Shown: piece after piece, positions 16,657-29,333 of the stretch
Numbering within the stretch: position 1 is the stretch's first letter
How the letters are laid out: the number at the start of each line of letters is the position of its first letter
From: Leptospira noguchii serovar Panama str. CZ214
GTDB lineage: Bacteria > Spirochaetota > Leptospiria > Leptospirales > Leptospiraceae
Reading direction: 5' to 3'
DNA length: 34,917 nt
NCBI RefSeq assembly: GCF_000306255.2
Contig: NZ_AKWY02000009.1
Coordinates: forward strand, 1-34,917
Translations under genes and position numbers: made by a program
The notes under the pieces: generated by a model
Told to the model about the DNA's origin: nothing
Database searches by the model: none
Seen by the model: the letters and a program-made list of their open reading frames with translations, nothing else

Positions 16657-17126
16657 TTAAACCTTTTGATCAATTTTTTGATAAGGAGGAAGGTTGGAAG
16701 ATAAAGACTGATAAATCTGTTCTGCAAGTCCCAAAGAAGAATTGGAAGAAAGATTTTTAGAATATTCGTCATAGAGCATATCTTCGAAAATTTCTTCCGC
16801 GTATCCTCCGTCGATCAGACCGGATTTTTCCACCGTTTTTTTCATTTCGTTTAACATCATCTTTACGAATATAGATTCGAATTCAACGGAAGCTGAATAT
16901 AGTTTTTTGCGATACGGATCAGCTGCGATTTCGTCCTGAATATTATGTGGAAGTTTGATTTCGGAAGAACTCACTTTTCCAGAAAGTTTTTCGTTAAACT
17001 CTTCCTGTAAAATTTCTGGAAAAGTAAATTTGCTCTTACCTTTCTTTTCTAAGTTTAGAAGACTCTTTACTTCCGGCTTTTCGATTAGATTTAGTTTATT
17101 TGAATAATCTTTTATAGAATCGATCA

Positions 17127-17130
<4 letters not shown>
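16657..17130 (-). CDS. flgJ: Flagellar rod-binding protein FlgJ (N-terminal domain only)
   Basis: This 157-residue protein corresponds to the rod-binding/chaperone half of FlgJ. The diagnostic stretch SVEFESIFVKMMLNEMKKTV starts at about residue 80 and is followed by GGYAEEIFEDMLYDEYS and LGLAEQIYQSL. The C-terminal muramidase domain found in enteric FlgJ is absent, as in many other bacteria, so wall hydrolysis must be supplied separately. Its ATG overlaps the flgI stop as ATGA, which suggests coupled translation; a second ATG follows immediately. It is the last gene of the flgG-A-H-I-J block. In the cell it would help assemble the rod of the periplasmic flagella. Confidence 0.88.
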
Positions 17131-19242
<2,112 letters not shown>

Positions 19243-19246
<4 letters not shown>

Positions 19247-20133
19247 TCCGTAATCACCGTATTCTTATCCACTACTTTCACTTTCATTTGATTTTCTCTG
19301 GAATGAGTTGTAACCTGGACTTCTTCTCCAATATTTCCGGAACTAAGTGCTTTTACTTTTGTTTTGAGGATTAGATTTCCTTTGTGATAGATCATCAAAA
19401 TTTCTCCTCCTCTTTGAACGTCTTGAATTTTACGAACGTGTTTTTTACGGAAAATTTCGCCTTCGTTCATATTTTTCAAAAGAGTGGAACCCAAAAGTTC
19501 GTTTCCAGGAGAATCTAAAATTTCCTCCGAAGTAAATATTTCCTCTTCTTGAAAATCTTCCTTCGTAATTTTAATTCCTTGGTTTAAAGTTCGTTTTGAT
19601 TTTAAAACCGTTACCATCTGTTCTACTTGAAAGCGGATTCTCAAAGTATGTACTTTTTGGTTTTGAAAAAAAATTTCTAAAGACGCCATAATCTGCCCCG
19701 GATGCAAACGAGCAGGAAGATTGGCCCATCTAAGATCCACTCCTTCCGAAGGAACCTTAGTATCTCCGGACAACAACGTTAGGCGAAACTCTTCGTTTGG
19801 ATGTTTTTTTTTAATTTCTTCCGATAAAGACTCTACGATTTCGTTCGACTCCAGAGAATAATTCAAAGGAAGTACAAGGGTTTTTTTTCCGGTTACAACT
19901 GGATTTAAATCCTCGTAAACTTTAGATACATCTTTGGAATCCACAAAGATAGGACGTTTTAGATTATTAAAAAGAATCCTATCTTCTAATCCTTCCGGAA
20001 CACGCGCAACGGAAGAAAGACGAACTACTTCTCCTTCTACAATCGCTTTTCCTTTTAAATATATACCAGACGTTCTTCCCCAAAGTGGAAAAAAGATAAT
20101 AACTATAAAAAGGAAAATTTGAAATAAATTCAT
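19243..20133 (-). CDS. flgA: Flagellar P-ring assembly chaperone FlgA
   Basis: This 296-residue protein assists P-ring formation in the periplasm. A signal peptide (NLFQIFLFIVIIFFPLWGRTSG) is followed by a poorly conserved first half. The C-terminal SAF-like and FlgA domain begins near residue 165: SKRTLNQGIKITKEDFQEEE, then NELLGSTLLKNMNEGEIFRK, then VQRGGEILMIYHKGNLILKT and VKVVDKNTVITE. That order is characteristic of FlgA. It lies 18 bases downstream of flgG and overlaps flgH by ATGA, so it is part of one transcription unit. Its presence along with flgI is coherent, since FlgA acts only on P-ring subunits. Confidence 0.92.
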
Positions 20134-20151
20134 TAGAAATTTATAAAATTC

Positions 20152-20949
20152 TTATCTCTTTAGAGAAATCGCAGTGGACAACATGTTATCTGAAGTTTGG
20201 ATCGCTTTTGAATTGGATTCGTAGGCTCTTTGAGCTACGATCATAGCCACCATTTCTTCCACTATCTTTACGTTGCTCATTTCCAAAAACCCCTGTAAAA
20301 CGTTTCCAAATCCCTCCATACCGGGAGTCCCTGGAATTTCTGGACCGGAGGCTACTGTTTCTTGAAATAAGTTTTTTCCAATTGCTTGAAGCCCTGCCGG
20401 GTTTACAAAACGATACAATTCCACCTGTCCGATCACAATCGGTCGAATGTCGGCACCTACTTTTACGGTAACTTCTCCCTGTTCCGAAATCATAAGTGTG
20501 TTTAGAATTGCACCTTCTGGAAGAATCAGAGGAGGTTCTAAAAGATATCCGTTAGACGTCACCACTTGCTGATTTGAATCTATCTTAAAAGATCCGTCTC
20601 TGGAAAAGGCGAAACTTCCATCCGGCATCTGGATCTTAAAAAATCCCATTTCTCCAGTGATCGCCATATCCAGTTTATTTCCGGTCGCTTGAAAAGAACC
20701 TATCTCAAATAGTTTTTGAGAAGCAGCAGCCCTTACACCATGTCCAACGTTAACCCCCGTTGGAATTTCACTTACGGAAGTTGCCGGAGTTCCGGCCAAA
20801 ACCTGATGTTGATAAACCAAATCTTCAAAATCAGCTCGGTTCTTTTTAAATCCGGTTGTATTTACGTTTGCTAGGTTGTTTGAAATCGTATCTATATGAA
20901 ACTGCTGGGCGATCATCCCAGTAGCAGCCGTCCAAAGTGAGCGCATCAT
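20152..20949 (-). CDS. flgG: Flagellar distal rod protein FlgG
   Basis: This 265-residue protein builds the distal rod of the periplasmic flagellum. The N-terminus SLWTAATGMIAQQFHIDTIS followed by NNLANVNTTGFKKNRADFED is the classic rod/hook signature. The C-terminal GFLEMSNVKIVEEMVAMIVA followed by QRAYESNSKAIQTSDNML is the matching helix that packs against it. The central domain is of FlgG size. The first of two consecutive ATG codons is taken, with AGAGGG ten bases upstream. It is the first gene of the flgG-A-H-I-J unit. It is not preceded by flgF here; upstream lies a 327-base gap with a MITE. Confidence 0.97.
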   Translation of the reverse strand: MMRSLWTAATGMIAQQFHIDTISNNLANVNTTGFKKNRADFEDLVYQHQVLAGTPATSVSEIPTGVNVGHGVRAAASQKLFEIGSFQATGNKLDMAITGEMGFFKIQMPDGSFAFSRDGSFKIDSNQQVVTSNGYLLEPPLILPEGAILNTLMISEQGEVTVKVGADIRPIVIGQVELYRFVNPAGLQAIGKNLFQETVASGPEIPGTPGMEGFGNVLQGFLEMSNVKIVEEMVAMIVAQRAYESNSKAIQTSDNMLSTAISLKR

Positions 20950-21276
20950 TTTTAGGTAACCCTCTTCTCTTTTGAAGTTCGGTCAATTTCCGAAATTGAT
21001 AAAGAGTAAAACTGCTCATTTTTTAAAGAAAAAAGGTTAGAGGACTAAATGATTTTGAATTTAATTAATCTAAACCATTTGTGTAAATATAAGTCTATAT
21101 TCGTAATTTAGAATGCAATTTGAAAGATCATTAAAGTTGTTGAATAATTATTCAGATTAACAGAACTGCTTCAATCGACCGTTTCCATTAAAGAGAAACT
21201 GATGGAGGATTCATTTTTCAAAAACTCTATATCGAAAGTGCGACCACTTTTCAAAAAAATGAAAGCGGCTTTGCCG
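20950..21276. other. Gap upstream of flgG
   Basis: The gap presumably contains the flg promoter, but I cannot point to convincing -35/-10 boxes. A MITE occupies 21132-21229. Nothing else is recognised. Confidence 0.5.
21132..21229 (+). mobile_element. MITE, complete, diverged ends
   Basis: The left end TAAAGTTGTTGAATAATTA and right end TTTTTCAAAAACTCTA are variants of the IS terminal repeat. The core GAACTGCTTCAATCGACCG identifies the main subtype. It sits between flgG and the DNA methyltransferase gene. Confidence 0.8.
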
Positions 21277-23504
<2,228 letters not shown>

Positions 23505-23620
23505 TGTAAAATCATCATAAAATCAAACGGCAATGATTTCAAATCTTCTTTTTTAAGATTCGATAATATCCGTCACAATTTTATATCCAAAACCCAATCA
23601 TAATAAAAATAAAATATATC

Positions 23621-23654
<34 letters not shown>

Positions 23655-23755
23655 CTAAGATATTTTTGAGATAGCTTATAGTTAGAATTTTATATGAGTA
23701 TCTAAAATTTTGTCTTTAAACCGAAAATTTGTCTCAAAAGTCCACGATAATCTAT

Positions 23756-23830
23756 TAGAGTTGTTCAAAAATTAATTCTCCATCTGCTTTATAAAAACAG
23801 GCAACTGAAGCAATTTTGTTAACCTGAACT
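23756..23830 (-). mobile_element. MITE, one end missing
   Basis: The end TAGAGTTGTTCAAAAATTAA and the core (CTCCATCTGC, CAACTGAAGCAATTTTGTTA) are the reverse orientation of the main subtype. Similarity stops at AACCTGAACT, where a different repeat begins; the other terminal repeat is lost. Confidence 0.78.
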
Positions 23831-23913
23831 AACACGAAAAAAATCGATGCGAAAGAACTTCAGCATCTCACTTCCCATAGGCCGTTCGACAGATCGCGTT
23901 GAACTATGGGTTC
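23831..23913 (-). repeat. Degenerate intergenic repeat, partial copy
   Basis: The reverse complement has TCGAACGGCCTA, a TGCTGAAGTTC block, GCATCGAT and TTTCGTGTT in the order seen at 2802-2890. It begins exactly where the neighbouring MITE is truncated. Confidence 0.5.
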
Positions 23914-24392
23914 TCTTCATAAAATAAAACGATTTCAAACTAAATAGATGTCTTACTTTTTTACAAATCCGAACACAATCAACTAACAACTCTTAAATCC
24001 AGGATTTTAGCCAAAATCTAAATCAATTTTTAATTAGAAATCGCTTGTTTTTTTCATTTAAAATCAAAACAGATTTTAAGAAAAAGTAACGATACAAAAT
24101 CATACAACCTAAATCGATTGGAAATAAATTTCTATACGATCTCACATAGAAATTTGATTTTACGAATTTTATATAAAGACGTTATATCTTAACTTTTTTG
24201 ATAAACCCATAGAATTGTCTTGGTAATAAAGACAAAGTTCTAACGTTCTATTCTATAAGTTATCAACAGTAGGATCTTTCAACTTCTAAAAGTTCTCTAA
24301 ATAAAATCTTAAAAATTAGGAAATAAATTGCAATTTTGAATCTTCTATGAATACTGAAACATTCATTTTAATTTTTTAGGAACTTTATTTTT

Positions 24393-25409
24393 ATGAAATT
24401 TTTTACACATTCTTTACAAAGTGTTATTCAATACAAAGTTTTTCTTTTAGTTCTAATTCTTCTTTTACCTAGTCTGATCTTTGGAGAAACGATTCTTTTT
24501 AAATCTGGAGATAGAGCTTATGGAACTGTAATCGACCAAGATCCAGAAACGGTTACGATTATCCGTGACGGAAAGAGAATCAAATTAGGAAAATTTAAAA
24601 TTCTTAAAATCATTTTCAAAGAAATCAAAGACGAACAGGAAATCGCCAAAATTTTAGAAATCGAAAAAAAGAAACTGAATAAAGAAGGTAAAAAAAGTGA
24701 TAAAGAAGAACAACTAGATACGATTTATCTCGAACAGATGATTAAAGAGAATAGTTATAAAATTGTTCAGAAACGTTTAGCGTTACTGGAGAAATATTTA
24801 GAAGAAAGAGACGGTGATTGGGAAAGTTATATTACCGCAAAAAGAAATCCTTGGGAGCCGGTTTGGAAATCCGCGATTCTTCCTGGTTGGGGTCACAATA
24901 CGATGAGACAAAACGGTTGGGGCGTTAGCTATTCCACTTTGTTCTTCGTTTCCTTGTTTTCTTATTTTGGATTAGATGCCGCCGAAAAAGATAGGGCAAA
25001 AGCATACGACAAAAAGATAGAAAAAATCATAGGACAACAATTTACTACAGACCTACTTTTAGGTTCCAATTCTTCTACGGTAACTTCTCCTGAATTAAAT
25101 TTGGTCTTTGAATTTAACACTTTACGAAATTTGAATTCTCTTAACTCGATCCGTTCCGACGAAGGAGATTATAAAAAAGCAAAACATACTGCGGCTGGGG
25201 TTACTATTGGAATCTATCTGATTCAATTGACACACGCATATTTTACCGGAAAAACCTGGGCGCAAAATAATGTGATCCAAACTCCTACAGGAGAAAATGT
25301 TTCGGAAGGTTTTGGAATGAGAGGAAATCCATTGGTTTCTAAAGAAATTTCAGGTGGCGTAAAAAGTATAGACGTAGGCGGACAAATGCTCTATACAATC
25401 TTCTTCTAA
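24393..25409 (+). CDS. Membrane protein with SH3-like N-terminus and DUF5683-like region
   Basis: This 338-residue protein has a signal peptide or anchor (KVFLLVLILLLPSLIFGE). A small beta-rich module follows (ILFKSGDRAYGTVIDQD, then ETVTIIRDGKRIKL). A charged coiled-coil-like stretch runs from about 70 to 140. Then comes a membrane-associated section, WKSAILPGWGHNTMRQNGWG followed by a hydrophobic span (STLFFVSLFSYFGL), resembling the DUF5683 family. A second span, AAGVTIGIYLIQLTHAYFTG, lies at about 270-290. AGGAAC lies nine bases before the ATG. I do not know the function. Proteins of this layout are common in Leptospira. It is alone on its strand, with over 800 bases free on both sides. 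Confidence 0.75.
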   Translation: MKFFTHSLQSVIQYKVFLLVLILLLPSLIFGETILFKSGDRAYGTVIDQDPETVTIIRDGKRIKLGKFKILKIIFKEIKDEQEIAKILEIEKKKLNKEGKKSDKEEQLDTIYLEQMIKENSYKIVQKRLALLEKYLEERDGDWESYITAKRNPWEPVWKSAILPGWGHNTMRQNGWGVSYSTLFFVSLFSYFGLDAAEKDRAKAYDKKIEKIIGQQFTTDLLLGSNSSTVTSPELNLVFEFNTLRNLNSLNSIRSDEGDYKKAKHTAAGVTIGIYLIQLTHAYFTGKTWAQNNVIQTPTGENVSEGFGMRGNPLVSKEISGGVKSIDVGGQMLYTIFF

Positions 25410-25447
25410 GATTTAAAACAAAACGAACATCCCGAAAATTAGGACAA

Positions 25448-25544
25448 TAAAATTATTGAAAAATTGAATAGTTCAGATTAACAAAACTGCTTCAATCAAT
25501 TTTTTTCATGTAACAGATAGAGAATTCATTTTTCAACAACTTTA
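25448..25544 (+). mobile_element. MITE, complete
   Basis: The left end TAAAATTATTGAAAAATT and right end TTTTTCAACAACTTTA are diverged IS terminal repeats. The core AGTTCAGATTAACAAAACTG and CTTCAATC are those of the main subtype. Confidence 0.82.
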
Positions 25545-26290
25545 ATTTTTTAAAACCTATTAAGAACTAAATGGATTTTTTATAAAATTCAAAAAAAAGC
25601 TATACAATCTTACCTACTGATTGTTATACAATTGAGTGTCTCAAATTTTATAATAAAATCCTATTTCAAAACAAAATACCAAACATTTTTTTATATAATC
25701 TCTGAACAAACGCCACATAATAAAAACTCATGGAATTTAATTCCACAAAAATCAGTAAAATTAAATATCTTCATAAGATTTCTGTCATACGTTCATCATT
25801 CAACGAAAATTCCGTTTTAATAAAAAAATTTTTCATTTTTTAAAATCCAATTTTAAACTTATTAAAAAAAGAATATTCATAAAATATTATGCCACTAAGT
25901 ATAAACACATAATATTTTCCAAATTTATATTTTAATAAAAAATTCAATACTACAAATTATAAATTCAGGAACCGCATGAGCCAACAATCAACTTTTTGAT
26001 TTTACTAATAATTATTTAATAGAGTATCATATATTTTTCACTCAAACAGGATTTTCTTATAAAATCAGCAGCATTTACTGCTCAGACTAATACCAAAAAA
26101 TAAATTTAAACTCAGATACAATTCGTATGTATGTTAAAAATAAGCTGATTATCATTTATTTTTATTAAAATTCACAAATCGATAAGAACTACTTAGAGTT
26201 ATAGAATAGAACGTCTAAGTCCCTGTTTTAACCAGAGAATTGTCTCAAACTTACGGTGCTTTGGAGTCAGAAAAACGATCTAAAAAAGAA

Positions 26291-26395
26291 TAGAGTTGTT
26301 GAAAAAATCCATAATGGCAGTTAACAAAATTGTTTCAATCGACCATTTCTATAAAACAGAAATAGATAGAGAAAATTCATTTTTTAAAAACTCTA
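26291..26395 (+). mobile_element. MITE, complete
   Basis: The left end TAGAGTTGTTGAAAAAATCC is nearly perfect. The right end has TTTTTTAAAAACTCTA in place of TTTTTCAACAACTCTA. The core (GTTAACAAAATTGTTTCAAT, CGACCATTTCTATAAAACAG) matches the main subtype. Confidence 0.85.
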
Positions 26396-26737
26396 ATGTA
26401 GTTTTCTTTTTGCTTTCTGAATTGGAATGATCCTATCTGAAGCTCCGTAATACATCCGGTTACAAATAAATTTATTAATAATATTATATTTATATAATAT
26501 TATTATATTTTTTAATAAAAATATTTAACTTTGTCGCATTCTATTTTATTGTAAGATTTCATTTTGAAACAGAACTTTAAATAATCTATTGCGTAAATTA
26601 GGAAATTAGATACAATATAGATTTTTAATATTGATGATGGCTGTAAAACCGAGATTTTATGCAAAGATTTTAAGATCATTAGATTTAAATTGTATAAGAA
26701 GTCGTTTTATTGAATTGAAAATACAGAGGGATAAAAG

Positions 26738-27139
26738 ATGTGTAATTGGAAGAAAGTGTTAATAGTAGTTCTGTTAATCTCGATTGGAGTTGGTTTTGAG
26801 TATGGTGAAAGTCATACTCGCGTCCAAGCTGCTTCATCACCAAAGGCTAATTACTCGATCGTTCAGAAACCTACCGATCCACCAAAAGATAAAGCGATCA
26901 AAATCGTTGTGAGCGACGGGGGTAAATTTTGCTACGCCCCTATTTTTAGCGGAGGCGAGAGTTATATTCAGATTGAACAATGCTGGGAACGTCACGTTAT
27001 GAATGCGAGATACGACGTGTTTCAAAGAATTTCTTATTATATTGAAGACACTTGGTTATGTATCACTGCACCGGAAACAGTAATTAGAGGGGAAGAAAAT
27101 TGGAACTATGTAAACCTCAGACCTTGTACGATCACGTAA
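26738..27139 (+). CDS. DUF1561 (PF07598) virulence-modifying protein, N-terminal fragment
   Basis: This is the beginning of a DUF1561 protein, a family expanded in pathogenic Leptospira. Members have a signal peptide, ricin-B-like lectin repeats and a C-terminal toxin domain, reported as a DNase in some. The signal peptide is [14 protein letters not shown] up to about VQA. The family N-terminus follows with [40 protein letters not shown], then [19 protein letters not shown] and [14 protein letters not shown] lies seven bases before the ATG. The genuine coding sequence ends at 27134. The last residue and the TAA at 27137-27139 are supplied by the foreign linker at 27135-27176. The rest of the protein continues at 27178-28545. 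Confidence 0.88.
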   Translation: MCNWKKVLIVVLLISIGVGFEYGESHTRVQAASSPKANYSIVQKPTDPPKDKAIKIVVSDGGKFCYAPIFSGGESYIQIEQCWERHVMNARYDVFQRISYYIEDTWLCITAPETVIRGEENWNYVNLRPCTIT

Positions 27140-27176
27140 TAACTTCGTATAGCATACATTATACGAAGTTATACGA
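27135..27176. other. loxP-containing 454 mate-pair linker left in the assembly
   Basis: Positions 27139-27172 are a perfect 34-bp loxP site: arms ATAACTTCGTATA and TATACGAAGTTAT around the spacer GCATACAT. The flanking CGTA on the left and CGA on the right make up the 42-base reverse-strand form of the 454 Titanium paired-end linker as I remember it. It interrupts a DUF1561 reading frame, and homopolymer errors follow. The straightforward reading is untrimmed library adapter, not Leptospira DNA. A deliberately introduced loxP is the alternative. Confidence 0.93.
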
Positions 27177-27381
27177 TTCTATGAATGATTGGATTAAACA
27201 ATAGCCACTCCTGGAAACATCAGTATTCAAACTTCCATTGCTTGGGATTTGCAAACTACTCAAGGAAATGAACGTTACTTTGTCGTTGGGGAGGTTCGGA
27301 TAAAATACTACGCCCTTCTACTACAATCCTGAAAGTGGACATCTTGCTCAGTATGATCCAGTAAGTGGCTCTCTCTATTGT

Positions 27382-28545
27382 ATGTATTCTCAAGTGGGAA
27401 AATCGGATTGGAATTGGGTGAAGTGGGCATTGTGTAGTGACGCAGCGATCAGCAAGGATAATCCAGCTTTTTGGAATGTTTCTCTTGAAACAGAAAAAGG
27501 AGGAATGATCACAGATTACCAAGGCAATGTGTTGCGAGTTACAAGATATGGATCTAATTGGGGTGTTGCCTATGCAGTCAAACTTTCTTATTTAGAAAAG
27601 GATACTACCCATAGTCCCACTTCTTTGTTTGTTGTTGATAAAGATTTACTGGATTGGACACGTTATACAGCTTCTAATCTTGGAAAAACAGATCGGTATT
27701 GTCCAGCTGGTAATAAAAAAAGTCTTGTACATAAAAGAATCAAAAGAACCTTACCTTCTGATTTTCAATTAACTGAGGCTTGGATTAGGAGACTTCATCA
27801 AATAGCGACTTCAGCTATACGTGGAATTCAAGGCAGCGGAGTATGTGGTGTTTGTTTACTTCAAAGTTTCCAGATGTTAGCTGAACTACAAGAGTATCAT
27901 TCTCAAGGACCTCTTCAGAGTGGAGGTTACTTCTTTGATACAGCCCCTAATACGGATCCATTTATTTCGTTTAGACAACGTTATCCGCTTTTAGATAATA
28001 CATTAGCAAATGCACGCGACATTTTTGGTCCGGCGTATAACACAATTTGGCTGGTCGCATTAACACATGCCATCACTCTGTTACCTCAATTTGAATGGAA
28101 TCTATCAGAAATATTCCGCTCTAGATCTAGAATACTATCACACATAAACACGCTCATCGATTCTCCTCCAGGAAGTACTTGGGTTGCATTATTAAATCGA
28201 CAACGTCCTGATGGAACTACAACAAGACATGCTGTCCCAATTCTCAGAACCTCTCAAGGACTGGTAGTAATACCAACAAACAGGCGTTTGACGTCACTTG
28301 ATCGATATAGAGAAATTTTAACACCAACCATGAATCCAAACCAAGTAATGAATAACCTAGAAAGACCGAATCGAACTCTGGATGCGCTTGCAACGATACA
28401 GTTAGGAGAACCTTATCAAAGTATCTTTGATTTTTTAATTTCTAACAATAATTGTACCGGAGAAGGTGAAGATAGAAGAGGTACAGGAGAATATCCAAAC
28501 AGTATGTCTGTAAATCAATGCGCAAGCAACAGATGTGCACTATAA
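27382..28545 (+). CDS. DUF1561 (PF07598) virulence-modifying protein, C-terminal fragment
   Basis: This frame carries the rest of the DUF1561 protein. Coding similarity already resumes at 27178 (SMNDWIK, then TIATPGNISIQTSIAWDLQT and GNERYFVV) but is broken by three one-base deletions in homopolymers (27196-27198, 27288-27291, 27302-27305). The frame is open from before the ATG at 27382, which is internal and not a true start. The middle part ([20 protein letters not shown]) belongs to the second lectin-like section. The C-terminal part ([60 protein letters not shown]) is the family's conserved toxin-like domain. If repaired, fragments one and two give about 588 residues. The family is a little longer, so some 40-50 residues may be missing at the linker. 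Confidence 0.88.
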   Translation: MYSQVGKSDWNWVKWALCSDAAISKDNPAFWNVSLETEKGGMITDYQGNVLRVTRYGSNWGVAYAVKLSYLEKDTTHSPTSLFVVDKDLLDWTRYTASNLGKTDRYCPAGNKKSLVHKRIKRTLPSDFQLTEAWIRRLHQIATSAIRGIQGSGVCGVCLLQSFQMLAELQEYHSQGPLQSGGYFFDTAPNTDPFISFRQRYPLLDNTLANARDIFGPAYNTIWLVALTHAITLLPQFEWNLSEIFRSRSRILSHINTLIDSPPGSTWVALLNRQRPDGTTTRHAVPILRTSQGLVVIPTNRRLTSLDRYREILTPTMNPNQVMNNLERPNRTLDALATIQLGEPYQSIFDFLISNNNCTGEGEDRRGTGEYPNSMSVNQCASNRCAL

Positions 28546-28605
28546 CTTGCAGTAAATTGCATAATCAAAAAGAAAAAACAAGATTGTTTTATTAGTTAAA
28601 AAAGA

Positions 28606-28653
28606 ATCGTTGACATAGATACCATACTGTAAAAACAAATCTGCGTCAACGAT
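28606..28653. terminator. Inverted repeat between converging genes
   Basis: ATCGTTGAC (28606-28614) and GTCAACGAT (28645-28653) form a 9-bp perfect stem with a 30-base loop. On the minus strand the stem is followed by TCTTTTTT; on the plus strand a run of A and then T follows. It could terminate both converging genes, but the long loop makes it weak. Confidence 0.45.
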
Positions 28654-28734
28654 ACAAAAAAAACTTTTTTACAAGAATCATTGCATTTCGTTTATTATAA
28701 CTTCATTTTTTAAAAAATTCGGCTTCGACAAATT

Positions 28735-29220
28735 TTATACCCACTTAAGCGCCTCTAAATACTTTCCGAACTTATACACGTGCTGTTTGCCACCTTCGAT
28801 AGCACCATATTTTTCATTAACCCTTTTAAGTTCTTTTTTGTTCGAAAAGATCTGTTCCATTGTTAGATTTGTATCTTCGCCGACTTCTTCAAATATAATT
28901 TTCGATTGAAAATCTACATCCTTATCTCCGTCACCTATTTGTTTATAATAAGGTTTTTTAATATCTATATTTATATAGTCACGTCCATCAGGACCATGTA
29001 TGATAAAGTCCCAAATTCCATCATTGAAAAAATCTATACTTTGAATCGTTAACGAAAAACCTTCCAGCCCCAATTGTGAAATGTGTTCCTGAGACGACCA
29101 TACTTCAAAAGCAAGATCAACGGGTATATCAAGATATCTTTTATAAAAGACTTTGTTGACTTTAATGATTATTTCTACTTTATTTTTATCACGGTATTTT
29201 TCCTTTTTTATTTTTGACAA
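28735..29220 (-). CDS. AHSA1/SRPBCC family protein, start affected by a MITE
   Basis: This protein of about 161 residues belongs to the AHSA1-like branch of SRPBCC proteins, which form a hydrophobic cavity for small ligands. Family motifs are [20 protein letters not shown] near the N-terminus, [17 protein letters not shown] in the middle, and [20 protein letters not shown] followed by [20 protein letters not shown] near the end. No ATG or GTG lies in frame before the conserved region. The only start is a TTG at 29218-29220, two bases from the end of a MITE. The AAGGA that follows is out of register with any in-frame start. The MITE may therefore have displaced the original start and promoter. 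No other gene is near enough to suggest a role. Confidence 0.72.
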   Translation of the reverse strand: MSKIKKEKYRDKNKVEIIIKVNKVFYKRYLDIPVDLAFEVWSSQEHISQLGLEGFSLTIQSIDFFNDGIWDFIIHGPDGRDYINIDIKKPYYKQIGDGDKDVDFQSKIIFEEVGEDTNLTMEQIFSNKKELKRVNEKYGAIEGGKQHVYKFGKYLEALKWV

Positions 29221-29221
29221 A

Positions 29222-29322
29222 TAGAGTTGTTGAAAAATTAATTCTCCATCTACTTCTGTTTTCTGGAAACAGTCAATTGAAGTAGTTTTTCATCTGGACT
29301 ATGAAATTTTTCAACAACTCTA
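29222..29322 (-). mobile_element. MITE, complete, well preserved
   Basis: Both ends are close to perfect: TAGAGTTGTTGAAAAATTAA and AAATTTTTCAACAACTCTA, each starting with the TA dinucleotide. The core CAATTGAAGTAG is the main subtype in reverse orientation. It separates the AHSA1 gene from the second IS element by only a few bases on each side. Confidence 0.9.
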
Positions 29323-29333
29323 ATATTCATCTA

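Larger units (their letters stand above)
25410..26737. other. 1.3-kb very AT-rich gap
   Basis: There are two MITEs (25448-25544 and 26291-26395) and otherwise very AT-rich DNA. A 62-codon frame at 25632-25820 is judged spurious. The promoter of the DUF1561 gene should lie near the right end, but I cannot define it. Confidence 0.55.

Noticed and set aside
25632..25820. 62-codon plus-strand frame
   Set aside because: It is in very AT-rich DNA with an irregular residue composition and no start signal.
27139..27172. loxP as a natural recombination site or an intentional genome edit
   Set aside because: The bases outside loxP also match the sequencing linker, the insertion sits in a broken gene with homopolymer errors, and no selection marker or Cre-related sequence is nearby. 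A natural dif- or lox-like site would not be identical to P1 loxP.
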